Assembly: GCA_017395935.1 (NCBI GenBank)
Contig: JAFQNL010000019.1
Coordinates: 124,001 to 188,000, forward strand
Length of the DNA stretch: 64,000 bases
Direction of reading: 5' to 3'
From: Oscillospiraceae bacterium
GTDB taxonomy: Bacteria; Bacillota; Clostridia; Oscillospirales; Oscillospiraceae
Positions 8,606-16,077 of the stretch are shown here, piece by piece (the first letter of the stretch is position 1; the number at the start of each line of letters is the position of its first letter). A program made the position numbers and the translations under genes. Under the pieces are notes generated by a model. That model worked only from the letters and a program-made list of their open reading frames with translations, did not search any database and was not told the DNA's origin.

Positions 8606-8804
8606 AGCGACACTCCTTTTCATTCGGCAGACAGAAGAGGCTCTGTCAAAATCGATTCAGTTTGCTTCATTATATATGCAGAAGAAAGAAGTGACAAGAC
8701 TTTTTGAAAAATGTTTCCGATAACATAGCTTTTGCACTGCCTGACGTGTTATAATGAACTATCCCAATGCGGAAGCAATATTAACTGGAAAGGAAGCGTG
8801 CACC

Positions 8805-9731
8805 ATGTCGATCAGAGAACTCTCCTTCCCCTCTGCCAATGGCCGTGATACGGTCAAGGCTTGGGCCTATACTCCCCTTGGCACTCCCAGAGCCGTGATT
8901 CAGCTTATCCATGGATACGGCGAGCATTCCAGAAGATACCTTCATATGATCGGAGCTTTTCAGGCAGCCGGATTTGTAGTCTATGCTGACGACCATATCG
9001 GCCACGGCAAGACCGGATATGACGGAGGAACACTGGGCGACCCTCATTCAGGCGGCTGGATGACCTATATCAAGGACGAAAAGACCTTGCATGATATGGC
9101 AAAAGCAGACTATCCTGAGCTGCCCTATTTTGTCTTCGGTCACAGCTGGGGCTCCATGATTGCCCGGGCTTATGCAGCTCTCTATGGCGAGGACCTCACG
9201 GGTCTTATGCTCTGCGGTCTCTGCTCACAATGGAAGGGCTGTGAACTGGCTTATGAAAATCAGGAATTGAAGGCAGCGATTGAATCCGATCCCAATCAGC
9301 CGGCAGGGGAGTGGTTTAGCCGTGTTTTCAGCGGCATGACTGACCGGATCGAACATCCCAACAGCGCTGCAGACTGGATCGCCAACGATCCAAATGTGGT
9401 GGCTGACCATGCCGGAGATATGTTTAATACCTTCGACACCACGCTTGAACTGGTTTGGGACTTTGTTCAGCTCTATCATTTCATTGAAAGCCCCGAGTGG
9501 GCGCCTCAGGTTCCCGCTCGAATCCCTGTCTACCTTATTTCCGGAGATCAGGATCCCTGCGGAAACTATGGCGAGGGTTTGTACCATGTGGCAAATCTGC
9601 TGGCCGAAACCGGAAATAAGACTTGGGTGAAGGCCTACTCTGGCTATCGTCACGAAATTCATAACGAACTCGAGCTCAGAGACGAAGTGGAAGCAGGTCT
9701 GATCAGCTTTATCAATCGCGTTCTCAGTTGA
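8805..9731 (+). CDS. Alpha/beta hydrolase, monoacylglycerol lipase-like (Hydrolase_4)
   Basis: 308 residues. Catalytic features are visible: an oxyanion-region HGYGEHSRRY near residue 38, the nucleophile elbow GHSWGSM near residue 113, the acid region SGDQDPCG and the terminal His in SGYRHEIHNE. This combination matches the serine aminopeptidase S33/monoglyceride lipase group, which hydrolyses ester bonds of lipids or lysophospholipids. There is no signal peptide, so it is likely cytoplasmic. ATG 8805 follows AAAGGAAG; an in-frame ATG at 8754 overlaps a TATAAT at 8750-8755 and is unlikely to be translated. Confidence 0.88.
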   Translation: MSIRELSFPSANGRDTVKAWAYTPLGTPRAVIQLIHGYGEHSRRYLHMIGAFQAAGFVVYADDHIGHGKTGYDGGTLGDPHSGGWMTYIKDEKTLHDMAKADYPELPYFVFGHSWGSMIARAYAALYGEDLTGLMLCGLCSQWKGCELAYENQELKAAIESDPNQPAGEWFSRVFSGMTDRIEHPNSAADWIANDPNVVADHAGDMFNTFDTTLELVWDFVQLYHFIESPEWAPQVPARIPVYLISGDQDPCGNYGEGLYHVANLLAETGNKTWVKAYSGYRHEIHNELELRDEVEAGLISFINRVLS

Positions 9732-9740
9732 GTTTTTTTA

Positions 9741-9770
9741 AGAAACCTGCCTAATTTGGCAGGTTTCTTC
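9741..9770 (+). terminator. Terminator of the alpha/beta hydrolase gene
   Basis: An 11-bp perfect stem (AGAAACCTGCC with GGCAGGTTTCT) and 6-base loop lie ten bases after the stop codon, with a short T-rich tail. Confidence 0.7.
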
Positions 9771-9849
9771 TATGTTTGCTCACATGAGCGTTAAAGATCC
9801 TTCATGACTAACTGGTAAAATAAGGAAGTCAACAAAAGGAGAGGATCAC

Positions 9850-10407
9850 TTGAAAATGAAGCGCAAGAGACTGTTCGCATTGCTGTTGGCTGTCACCTTG
9901 TTGGCTGGCTGCAGCACTCAACAGGGTGAACCGGAAGAGGATCTGGCAAAGGAACCGGAAGCGGAAATACAGTTGGAGCCCGATCAGGAGCTGACAGATC
10001 CATTGCCGGCTGAGATTCTGCTTTCCAATCAGGGGATCACGATGAATGGGCAGATGCCGACAGAAGAGAGTTTCCGGGCAGTATATACTGCCCGTGATAT
10101 CGTCTACTATCCGAAAGGACAGGACTTTACCTTCGGTGAGGGTACAGTGGCAAACGCTCATAGTGAGGATATGGAGTTCATGGAGGATATGGAACTGCCG
10201 GAGGATACGGCGTTTCCTGAACACATGGAACGCACCGAAGGGATGGCACCTGCCGGGGAGATAGATATTACCCCGGGAATGATTCCTCCCGATGGAGAGC
10301 GACCTGTTCCGAATGGAGATAAATCTGGCGGGATTGACGTGAATGAACAAGTGCCAATCGGTGAGTTCCAGATCACTGCCGGCGGAACATATCTCATGGT
10401 AGTATAA
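9850..10407 (+). CDS. Small acidic lipoprotein of unknown function
   Basis: 185 residues from TTG 9850, spaced five bases after GGAGAGG; the alternative ATG at 9856 drops two residues. A lipoprotein signal peptide is clear: KRKR, a hydrophobic core and the lipobox LLAGC, with the lipidated Cys near residue 20. The mature part is very acidic and Pro/Met/Glu-rich. A quasi-repeated stretch near residues 105-140 reads EDMEFMEDMELPEDTAF followed by similar units, and PGMIPPDGERPVPNGD follows. The end (ITAGGTYLMVV) looks like a beta-strand. I recognise no domain. It is expected on the outer face of the membrane. It is converging on the LCP gene across a shared terminator. Confidence 0.75.
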   Translation: MKMKRKRLFALLLAVTLLAGCSTQQGEPEEDLAKEPEAEIQLEPDQELTDPLPAEILLSNQGITMNGQMPTEESFRAVYTARDIVYYPKGQDFTFGEGTVANAHSEDMEFMEDMELPEDTAFPEHMERTEGMAPAGEIDITPGMIPPDGERPVPNGDKSGGIDVNEQVPIGEFQITAGGTYLMVV

Positions 10408-10439
10408 AAAATGGCGAGGCATTCAGCCTCGCCATTTTT
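10407..10439. terminator. Bidirectional terminator between lipoprotein and LCP genes
   Basis: A 14-bp perfect stem (AAAAATGGCGAGGC with GCCTCGCCATTTTT) with the loop ATTCA. The arms give a T-run in both directions, fitting the two convergent genes. Confidence 0.9.
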
Positions 10440-10450
10440 AACTCAATCTG

Positions 10451-11590
10451 TCATTGCCCGTAGAGGAACTCATTCAGAATCTCAGCGTTTTTATCAAAAT
10501 TAACAGCGTAGACGCTTCTGCCGCCCATACCGGTCATGACGCCGTAGGTGCCGGATTCGGGAATCGTCATCTGCTGCGCGGTAGCACCCAACAGACTGGG
10601 AGCGATGGCCATAAGCTCAAGAATCTTTTCGTCGGTCAGATTAGTTTGAACCAAAGGCAGAACAGTGTTGAGCAAATTATCCAACTCAGAGATGCTTAGA
10701 TCCTTGACCTGATTGAGTGCGGCCTGAATGACGTTACGATGACGCTGAATCCGCTTCCAGTCGCTGTCAATGCTGCGCAGCCGGGCATATTCCAGCGCGT
10801 AAGTGCCGTTAAGATGCGTCGTGCCGCTTCGGCATCCAATAGCACGGGCTTCCGCGGAAGTAATATCCAGATCAATGCCGCCAATGGCGTCGATGCCCTG
10901 AATGAAGGTGTTGAAGTTGACCCGGACATAGTAGTCCACGTTGATATTGAAGCACTCCCTGATCTCCGCCATCTGCAGCTCAGCGCCGCCATAGTTGAAG
11001 GTGTGAGTCAGCCAGTCGTACTGGCCCTGATACGGACCTTCCAGAATAGGCACACCAATGGCACGCTCGAAGCTGACCAGAGAAATTACGGGAGTCTCGC
11101 CGTTGGTGTTGATAGACAGCAGAATGCAGGCGTCGCCCCGGGCCTTCGTGCTGAACTCGGCGCGTCTTTCGTCCGTACCGATGAGCAGAATATTGTGGAC
11201 ATTTTCATCCACAATCATTTCTCCGGAAGCTTCCACTGCCTCCTGTTCCTCCAGCTGAGCCATGGAGTCTGCCATCTGAGCGGCCAGATTGGCCAACTCT
11301 TCGGCGGCGGCAGCAGCTTCAGCCTCAGAGAGAATGTCAGTGTCAGTCGTCTCCTGCTCCTCTTCGATTACCGGACTATTCTCAGGCTGCTCATCCCGCT
11401 GAAGTAAATCCAGTTTGGAGCGGAGATAGCCGTAAGCGGCCAAGAGCAAAATGGCCAGCAGCAGTAAAAGAACCAGCAGGATCTTTAGCCCCAGGGGCGC
11501 TCCCGCCTTTTCAGACTTGGACTTGGTTTTTTTTGCGGTTGCCTTTCTGGTTTTGGGTGCAGGGGAAGCCTGCTTGACTCTCTTTCCCAT
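10451..11590 (-). CDS. LytR-CpsA-Psr (LCP) family protein
   Basis: 379 residues from ATG 11590 (AAAGGACG upstream). The N-terminus is Lys/Ala-rich and cytoplasmic, then one membrane anchor (LKILLVLLLLLAILLLAAYGY, residues about 34-54), an acidic Gln/Glu/Ala linker to about residue 130, and an extracellular LCP domain. Domain landmarks are NILLIGTDER, GDACILLSINT, the Arg-containing LEYARLRSIDSDWKRIQRHRNVI and FNYGGA. LCP enzymes transfer undecaprenyl-linked wall polymers such as teichoic acid or capsule onto peptidoglycan. The usual SFPRD-type motif reads SFERAIGVPI here, a slight deviation. It is monocistronic and ends at the shared terminator. Confidence 0.9.
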   Translation of the reverse strand: MGKRVKQASPAPKTRKATAKKTKSKSEKAGAPLGLKILLVLLLLLAILLLAAYGYLRSKLDLLQRDEQPENSPVIEEEQETTDTDILSEAEAAAAAEELANLAAQMADSMAQLEEQEAVEASGEMIVDENVHNILLIGTDERRAEFSTKARGDACILLSINTNGETPVISLVSFERAIGVPILEGPYQGQYDWLTHTFNYGGAELQMAEIRECFNINVDYYVRVNFNTFIQGIDAIGGIDLDITSAEARAIGCRSGTTHLNGTYALEYARLRSIDSDWKRIQRHRNVIQAALNQVKDLSISELDNLLNTVLPLVQTNLTDEKILELMAIAPSLLGATAQQMTIPESGTYGVMTGMGGRSVYAVNFDKNAEILNEFLYGQ

Positions 11591-11811
11591 AGGGATCACG
11601 TCCTTTTTGTCATAGAATGACGATTCTTGTATATGCTAGTATATCATGAATAGCTCTGGCAGACTGCACAAAAAGAAAAAAGTGCCTTTGGCAATAATCA
11701 CAACTCCCCCATTGAGGGACATCTGTCTTGGCTTGACAGAAAGACAGTGAGCAGGTACTATTGAATTCAGATACTGTCAAAGGCTGTCCAAACGGCCGGA
11801 AAGGAACTGCT

Positions 11812-13032
11812 ATGAAAGCTCTTGAGCGTTTTTTGAAGTATATCGCTATCCCCACCGCCAGCGATGAGAAGAGTACTGTCACCCCTTCGACTGCCTGTCA
11901 GTTTGACCTGTCCCGCCATTTGGCAGAGGAGATGATCGCCATGGGGCTCTCCGACGTGTCCGTGGATGAGCATGCCTATGTTTACGGATTTATCCCCGCG
12001 TCCCCCGGTCTGGAAGAGAAAAAGGCCATCGGCCTCATTGCCCATCTGGATACGGTAGCCGGCTTCGAAGAGAAGCCTGTGAATTATCAGATCATTGAGC
12101 ACTACGACGGTGGTCCGATTCGCCTTGGTGAGAGCGGTAAGGTCATTGAGCCGTCCCGCTTCCCTCATCTGAAGCGTAAAGTGGGTAAGACCATTGTCAC
12201 CACAGACGGCACCACGGTTCTGGGCGCCGATGACAAAGCGGGGATCGCGGCGATTCTTACCGCCTGTGAACAGCTGCTGGCTTCCGGTAAAGCCCATGGA
12301 AAGATCTGTGTCTGCTTCACACCCGATGAGGAGATTGGACACGGAGCCAGCCTGCTGGATCTGAAGCGTTTCGGCGCTGACTATGCCTATACTGTCGACG
12401 GTGGTGGACCTGAAGATATGGAGTATGAGACCTTCAATGCTGCCGGAGCTAAGTGGGAGATTACCGGCTTTGAGGTCCATCCCGGCAGTGCCAAGGATAC
12501 TATGATCAACGCTTCACTGGTTGCCATGGAGATCAACTCTATGCTCCCTGCCGGACAGACGCCGCGGGATACCTCCGGACGGGAAGGCTTCTTTCACCTT
12601 TGCGCCATTTCTGGCGATGTATCCCGAACGGTGATGGAGTATATCATCCGAGACCACGATCCCAAGCTTTTCGAGCTGAAAAAGCAGCAGATGAAGAGCA
12701 TTGCTCATCAAATTAACTGTAAGTACGGAGACGGCACTGCCCGGCTCACTCTTACAGATCAGTACCAAAACATGGCTGAGATCGTTTGCCGCTATCCCGA
12801 GATTCTCGATATAGCAAGACAGGCCATCTCCGATGTTGGCCTTACTCCCCAATCCCACCCGGTCCGGGGTGGTACCGACGGAGCCCAGCTTTCCTTCCGG
12901 GGCCTGCCCTGTCCCAATCTGGGTGCTGGCGGTTACAGCTTCCATGGCCCTTATGAGCATCTGGTGGCAGAAGAATTAGACCAGTCGGTTCAGGTTCTGC
13001 TGAATGTGATTGAGGCTTTTTCCAAGCGCTGA
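11812..13032 (+). CDS. pepT: Peptidase T (tripeptide aminopeptidase)
   Basis: 406 residues, the usual length for PepT. It is a di-zinc M20 aminopeptidase that removes the N-terminal residue of tripeptides in the cytoplasm. Metal and catalytic motifs appear in order: AHLDTVAGF near residue 76, LGADDKAG near 140, TPDEEIGHG with the catalytic Glu pair near 173, VDGGG, the HPGSAKDTMINA lid-domain motif and the C-terminal RGGTDGAQLSFRG and FHGPYEHL. ATG 11812 follows GGAAAGGAA; the frame extends upstream to a TTG at 11761, but without a usable ribosome binding site. A GC-rich terminator follows. Confidence 0.95.
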   Translation: MKALERFLKYIAIPTASDEKSTVTPSTACQFDLSRHLAEEMIAMGLSDVSVDEHAYVYGFIPASPGLEEKKAIGLIAHLDTVAGFEEKPVNYQIIEHYDGGPIRLGESGKVIEPSRFPHLKRKVGKTIVTTDGTTVLGADDKAGIAAILTACEQLLASGKAHGKICVCFTPDEEIGHGASLLDLKRFGADYAYTVDGGGPEDMEYETFNAAGAKWEITGFEVHPGSAKDTMINASLVAMEINSMLPAGQTPRDTSGREGFFHLCAISGDVSRTVMEYIIRDHDPKLFELKKQQMKSIAHQINCKYGDGTARLTLTDQYQNMAEIVCRYPEILDIARQAISDVGLTPQSHPVRGGTDGAQLSFRGLPCPNLGAGGYSFHGPYEHLVAEELDQSVQVLLNVIEAFSKR

Positions 13033-13047
13033 TATCCGACAAATTAA

Positions 13048-13080
13048 CGCCCCGCGTCTATTTAGGACGCGGGGCGCTCT
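13048..13080 (+). terminator. Terminator of pepT
   Basis: An 11-bp GC-rich perfect stem (CGCCCCGCGTC with GACGCGGGGCG) with the tail CTCTTTG, 15 bases after the stop. Confidence 0.75.
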
Positions 13081-13180
13081 TTGTGAAAAAATTTGCGAAA
13101 AGCAGTAGCGTAAACTGTAAAAATCCAGTATACTATGGTGGCGTGTGCGCAGCACGTATTACAGGATCGGAGATTGATTT

Positions 13181-15139
13181 ATGGATTTGACAGAGCAGAA
13201 AGTATATTTTGATTCTGCCGAATTTGAGCAGCTGTACCACTATGACGGACCTCTCGGAGCCTTCTGCGGTCGGGAGGGGAGCAAGTTCTATCTCTGGGCA
13301 CCCACGGCTCAGGCAGTTCTCCTGCGTCTTTATAAGGATGGCCATCTTGGCGGCGCGTATCAGATGGAGAAAATGGCCTCCATTGGTCAGGGTGTCTGGT
13401 GTTGGGAGACCAAGCAGGATCTGAACGGGATCTATTACGACTATCAGCTCACCGTCAATGGCATCAACTATGAGACCGCCGACCCCTATGCAAAAGCAGC
13501 AGGCGTCAATGGTGAACGCAGCATGGTCATTGACCTTGCCTCCACCGACCCCATCGGATGGAGCGAGGACACGGCACCGGCCCAGAGCACTGAGACCATT
13601 ATTTATGAGACCCATGTGAAGGACTTTTCATGGGACCCGGCGTCCGGCGTTCAGCCCAGATGGCGGGGCAAATATCTGGCCTTCTGCGAGGAAAAGACGA
13701 CACTCAACGGCAAAGGTGTCGCTCCCACCTGCCTGAACTATATGAAGTCTCTGGGTGTTACCCATGTCCAGCTTATGCCTGTGTATGACTTTGGCTCGGT
13801 CAACGAAATGGCCGCTGCTGATGAGTATAACTGGGGCTACGACCCTGTGAATTACAATGTCCCGGAAGGCTCCTACTCCACCGATCCCTATCATGGTCAG
13901 GTTCGAATCAGAGAACTCAAGAGAGCCATACAGAGCTTGCACAAGAATGGATTTCGTGTCATTATGGACGTGGTTTATAACCATACCTACCATTTGGAAT
14001 CCTGTCTCTTCAAAACCGTGCCTTGGTATTTCTACCGACAGACTGCTGATGGCGGGGCATCCAATGGTTCCGGCTGCGGCAATGAGCTTGCTACTGAGCG
14101 CAGTATGTGTGCCCGATACATTCTGGACTCGGTATTGTACTGGGCGGAAGAATACCATATTGACGGCTTCCGATTCGACCTGATGGGCCTTATGGATGTG
14201 GCACTGATGGAACAGATTCGCAGCGCGCTTGATGCCCGCTGGGGCAAGGATGAAAAGCTCCTTTACGGCGAGCCCTGGGGCGGTGGTACCAGCAATCCCA
14301 GAAAGGGTACTCAGCTGGGCCATAAGGGAAATTTGCACCGACTGCCTTCGTCTGTAGGCGCGTTTTGTGATGTCACCAGAGATATGATAAAGGGCAGTAC
14401 CATGAGCGCTGCCGATGCCGGTATTATCAATGGCGGCTACATCGTGGCCGATATTTTTGATTGTTGTCTTCGTGCCTGGGCCTTCGATAATAACCGCTTC
14501 CATGTAGAGACGCCTGGACAGACGATCTGCTACCTCTCCTGCCATGATGACTGGACGCTTTGGGATAAGCTGATCCTGACGCTGGATGAACAGGGAAAGC
14601 GCTTCATTGAACCCTGCGAGAAAGTTCTCGCAGCCAACAAACTGGGTGCCGCGCTTATCTTTGGCTGTCAGGGCCGCCCCTTCATCCTTTCCGGTGAGGA
14701 ATTTGGCCGGACCAAGCTCGGGCTTCGCAATAGCTATAATGCGACCAGTTCTCTCAATCAGCTTGACTGGAGCCGGTCTGTTCGTTTCTCTGGATTGGTG
14801 GACTATTACAAGGGACTGATCGCCCTGCGCAAACAGCTGCCCGCACTCTGCGATAAGAGCAAGGCAGCGTTTGACCGAATACTTCGTGCGAAGGATCTTG
14901 GCCGGAATTTCGCTGGGTTCCTGCTGAATAATCAAGGCAGTGACAGCCGGTGGGATCAGATTCTGCTGCTGTATAACGTATCCGCAGAGCCCCAGAACTT
15001 CAGCTGCCCTGAGGGAACGTGGGAAGTATTGCTGGATGCTGAATCCTCCTTCCGGTGGCAGAAGCCGGAGGCGGTTAAGGGTTCTCTTAAACTGTCCCCT
15101 GTTTCCGCCATGTATATCGGCCGGAAGAAAGGCAAATAA
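13181..15139 (+). CDS. pulA: Type I pullulanase (GH13)
   Basis: 652 residues. An N-terminal CBM48-like domain (KFYLWAPTAQAV near residue 37) precedes the GH13 barrel. Barrel regions are readable: YNWGYDPVNYNVPEGSYST near 217 (the pullulanase-specific motif), RVIMDVVYNHT near 260, the nucleophile in DGFRFDLMG near 333, the acid/base Glu in LLYGEPWGGG near 364 and SCHDDWTLWDK near 456. It cleaves alpha-1,6 branch points of pullulan, glycogen or starch. No signal peptide is visible, so it probably debranches intracellular glycogen or imported oligosaccharides. Other glycogen genes are not adjacent. Confidence 0.95.
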   Translation: MDLTEQKVYFDSAEFEQLYHYDGPLGAFCGREGSKFYLWAPTAQAVLLRLYKDGHLGGAYQMEKMASIGQGVWCWETKQDLNGIYYDYQLTVNGINYETADPYAKAAGVNGERSMVIDLASTDPIGWSEDTAPAQSTETIIYETHVKDFSWDPASGVQPRWRGKYLAFCEEKTTLNGKGVAPTCLNYMKSLGVTHVQLMPVYDFGSVNEMAAADEYNWGYDPVNYNVPEGSYSTDPYHGQVRIRELKRAIQSLHKNGFRVIMDVVYNHTYHLESCLFKTVPWYFYRQTADGGASNGSGCGNELATERSMCARYILDSVLYWAEEYHIDGFRFDLMGLMDVALMEQIRSALDARWGKDEKLLYGEPWGGGTSNPRKGTQLGHKGNLHRLPSSVGAFCDVTRDMIKGSTMSAADAGIINGGYIVADIFDCCLRAWAFDNNRFHVETPGQTICYLSCHDDWTLWDKLILTLDEQGKRFIEPCEKVLAANKLGAALIFGCQGRPFILSGEEFGRTKLGLRNSYNATSSLNQLDWSRSVRFSGLVDYYKGLIALRKQLPALCDKSKAAFDRILRAKDLGRNFAGFLLNNQGSDSRWDQILLLYNVSAEPQNFSCPEGTWEVLLDAESSFRWQKPEAVKGSLKLSPVSAMYIGRKKGK

Positions 15140-15150
15140 ATCATAATTTT

Positions 15151-15193
15151 ACAGCCCCCAAGACCTTTCGATGGAAAGAGTTTCGGGGGCTGT
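15151..15193. terminator. Stem-loop between convergent pulA and yqeC
   Basis: ACAGCCCCC (15151-15159) pairs with GGGGGCTGT (15185-15193) and an inner CTTTC/GAAAG stem. T-tracts are weak on both sides, so its efficiency is uncertain. Confidence 0.55.
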
Positions 15194-15199
15194 ATTGCG

Positions 15200-15895
15200 T
15201 TAGTCATTATTGATGCCGCAAAGAGAGATAACGGACACATCTTCATCCTCCAGAAGCAACACCATTTCCGCAGCCAGACAGGAAGAGACTGTGTCAGCTT
15301 GATTAAGAATGACGATTGTATCCACACCTTGAGCGGCCAGGGGAGAAAGATAGCATTCTTTCAGCGCCAGTGCCGCCATTTGGACACTGACCGGAGCATC
15401 CGGCTGCCATCCAAAACGCTCGACAGCCATCTGCCAGCGGTGACAGACTACGGACAGCGGCTTGTCAAGGGCAGAGAGTCCAAAAAGAATCAGAACCAGA
15501 TCGGTGTTGGGAGGGAGTGCAGGTTCGTAGTCTGCTGGAATTTTCATGGGCAGTCCTCTGGAGCCGTCTGCTTCTACAAGAATCAGATCAGCCAGCGAGG
15601 GAAGACAATCCATGATCCGGTCGGGAAGTGGCCCGATCTTTCCACAGCCTGCCTTTGTGCCGGCAAAGAGAAGGGGAGACGCGGAAAGCCGGCTGAGCAC
15701 CTGCTTGGGATGGGACAAGTCGGTAACAGCATCTTCCTGATACATATGTGTTGTGGTTGTCAGGAGAACCGTCTTCTTATGCGGCAGTGCCTTCCGGGCA
15801 ATCGCCTTCAGGCAGCTGGTTTTTCCGCCGCTGCCTACTGCGGCGATGACAGTACCTGCCTTCCGTTCTGCCAGTTTGGTATAAAGCCTATCCAT
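15200..15895 (-). CDS. yqeC: YqeC-family putative selenium cofactor biosynthesis protein
   Basis: 231 residues from ATG 15895 behind AAGGGGGTG; an upstream in-frame start at 15943 is rejected on spacing. The P-loop-like GSGGKTSCL lies near residue 21, LLTTTTHMY near 44, VEADGSRGLPMKIP near 120 and ILNQADT near 205. This pattern matches the YqeC family, which co-occurs with selenium-dependent molybdenum hydroxylases and is proposed to act in their cofactor maturation. No YqeB, SelD or hydroxylase genes lie in the window, so the gene stands alone here. Function rests on family co-occurrence, not on direct biochemistry. Confidence 0.8.
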   Translation of the reverse strand: MDRLYTKLAERKAGTVIAAVGSGGKTSCLKAIARKALPHKKTVLLTTTTHMYQEDAVTDLSHPKQVLSRLSASPLLFAGTKAGCGKIGPLPDRIMDCLPSLADLILVEADGSRGLPMKIPADYEPALPPNTDLVLILFGLSALDKPLSVVCHRWQMAVERFGWQPDAPVSVQMAALALKECYLSPLAAQGVDTIVILNQADTVSSCLAAEMVLLLEDEDVSVISLCGINND

Positions 15896-15976
15896 GCAGT
15901 TCACCCCCTTATTTAAAGTATAGCATAGCTCCTCCTTTGACACAATGCGGACGGAAGAGACAATGTAATTGCTGAT

Positions 15977-16032
15977 TTTACATAGATTTTACATTGCAGC
16001 ACTTGCTCACTTAACATTCCGGGAGTTATGAT
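15977..16032 (+). promoter_or_regulatory. Candidate Pho box and promoter of the Na/Pi cotransporter
   Basis: Two TTTACA boxes (15977-15982 and 15988-15993) are spaced 11 bases start to start, the arrangement of PhoP-type boxes in Gram-positive bacteria. A related TTAACA follows at 16011-16016, 23 bases on. A -10-like TATGAT lies at 16027-16032 with only a poor -35 (TTGCTC, 16003-16008), as expected of an activated promoter. The gene served is a phosphate transporter, which fits PhoP control, but this is inference. Confidence 0.45.
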
Positions 16033-16077
16033 AGTGGTGACATTCTGCGCATACGCACAGTAAGGAGAGAAATCACA

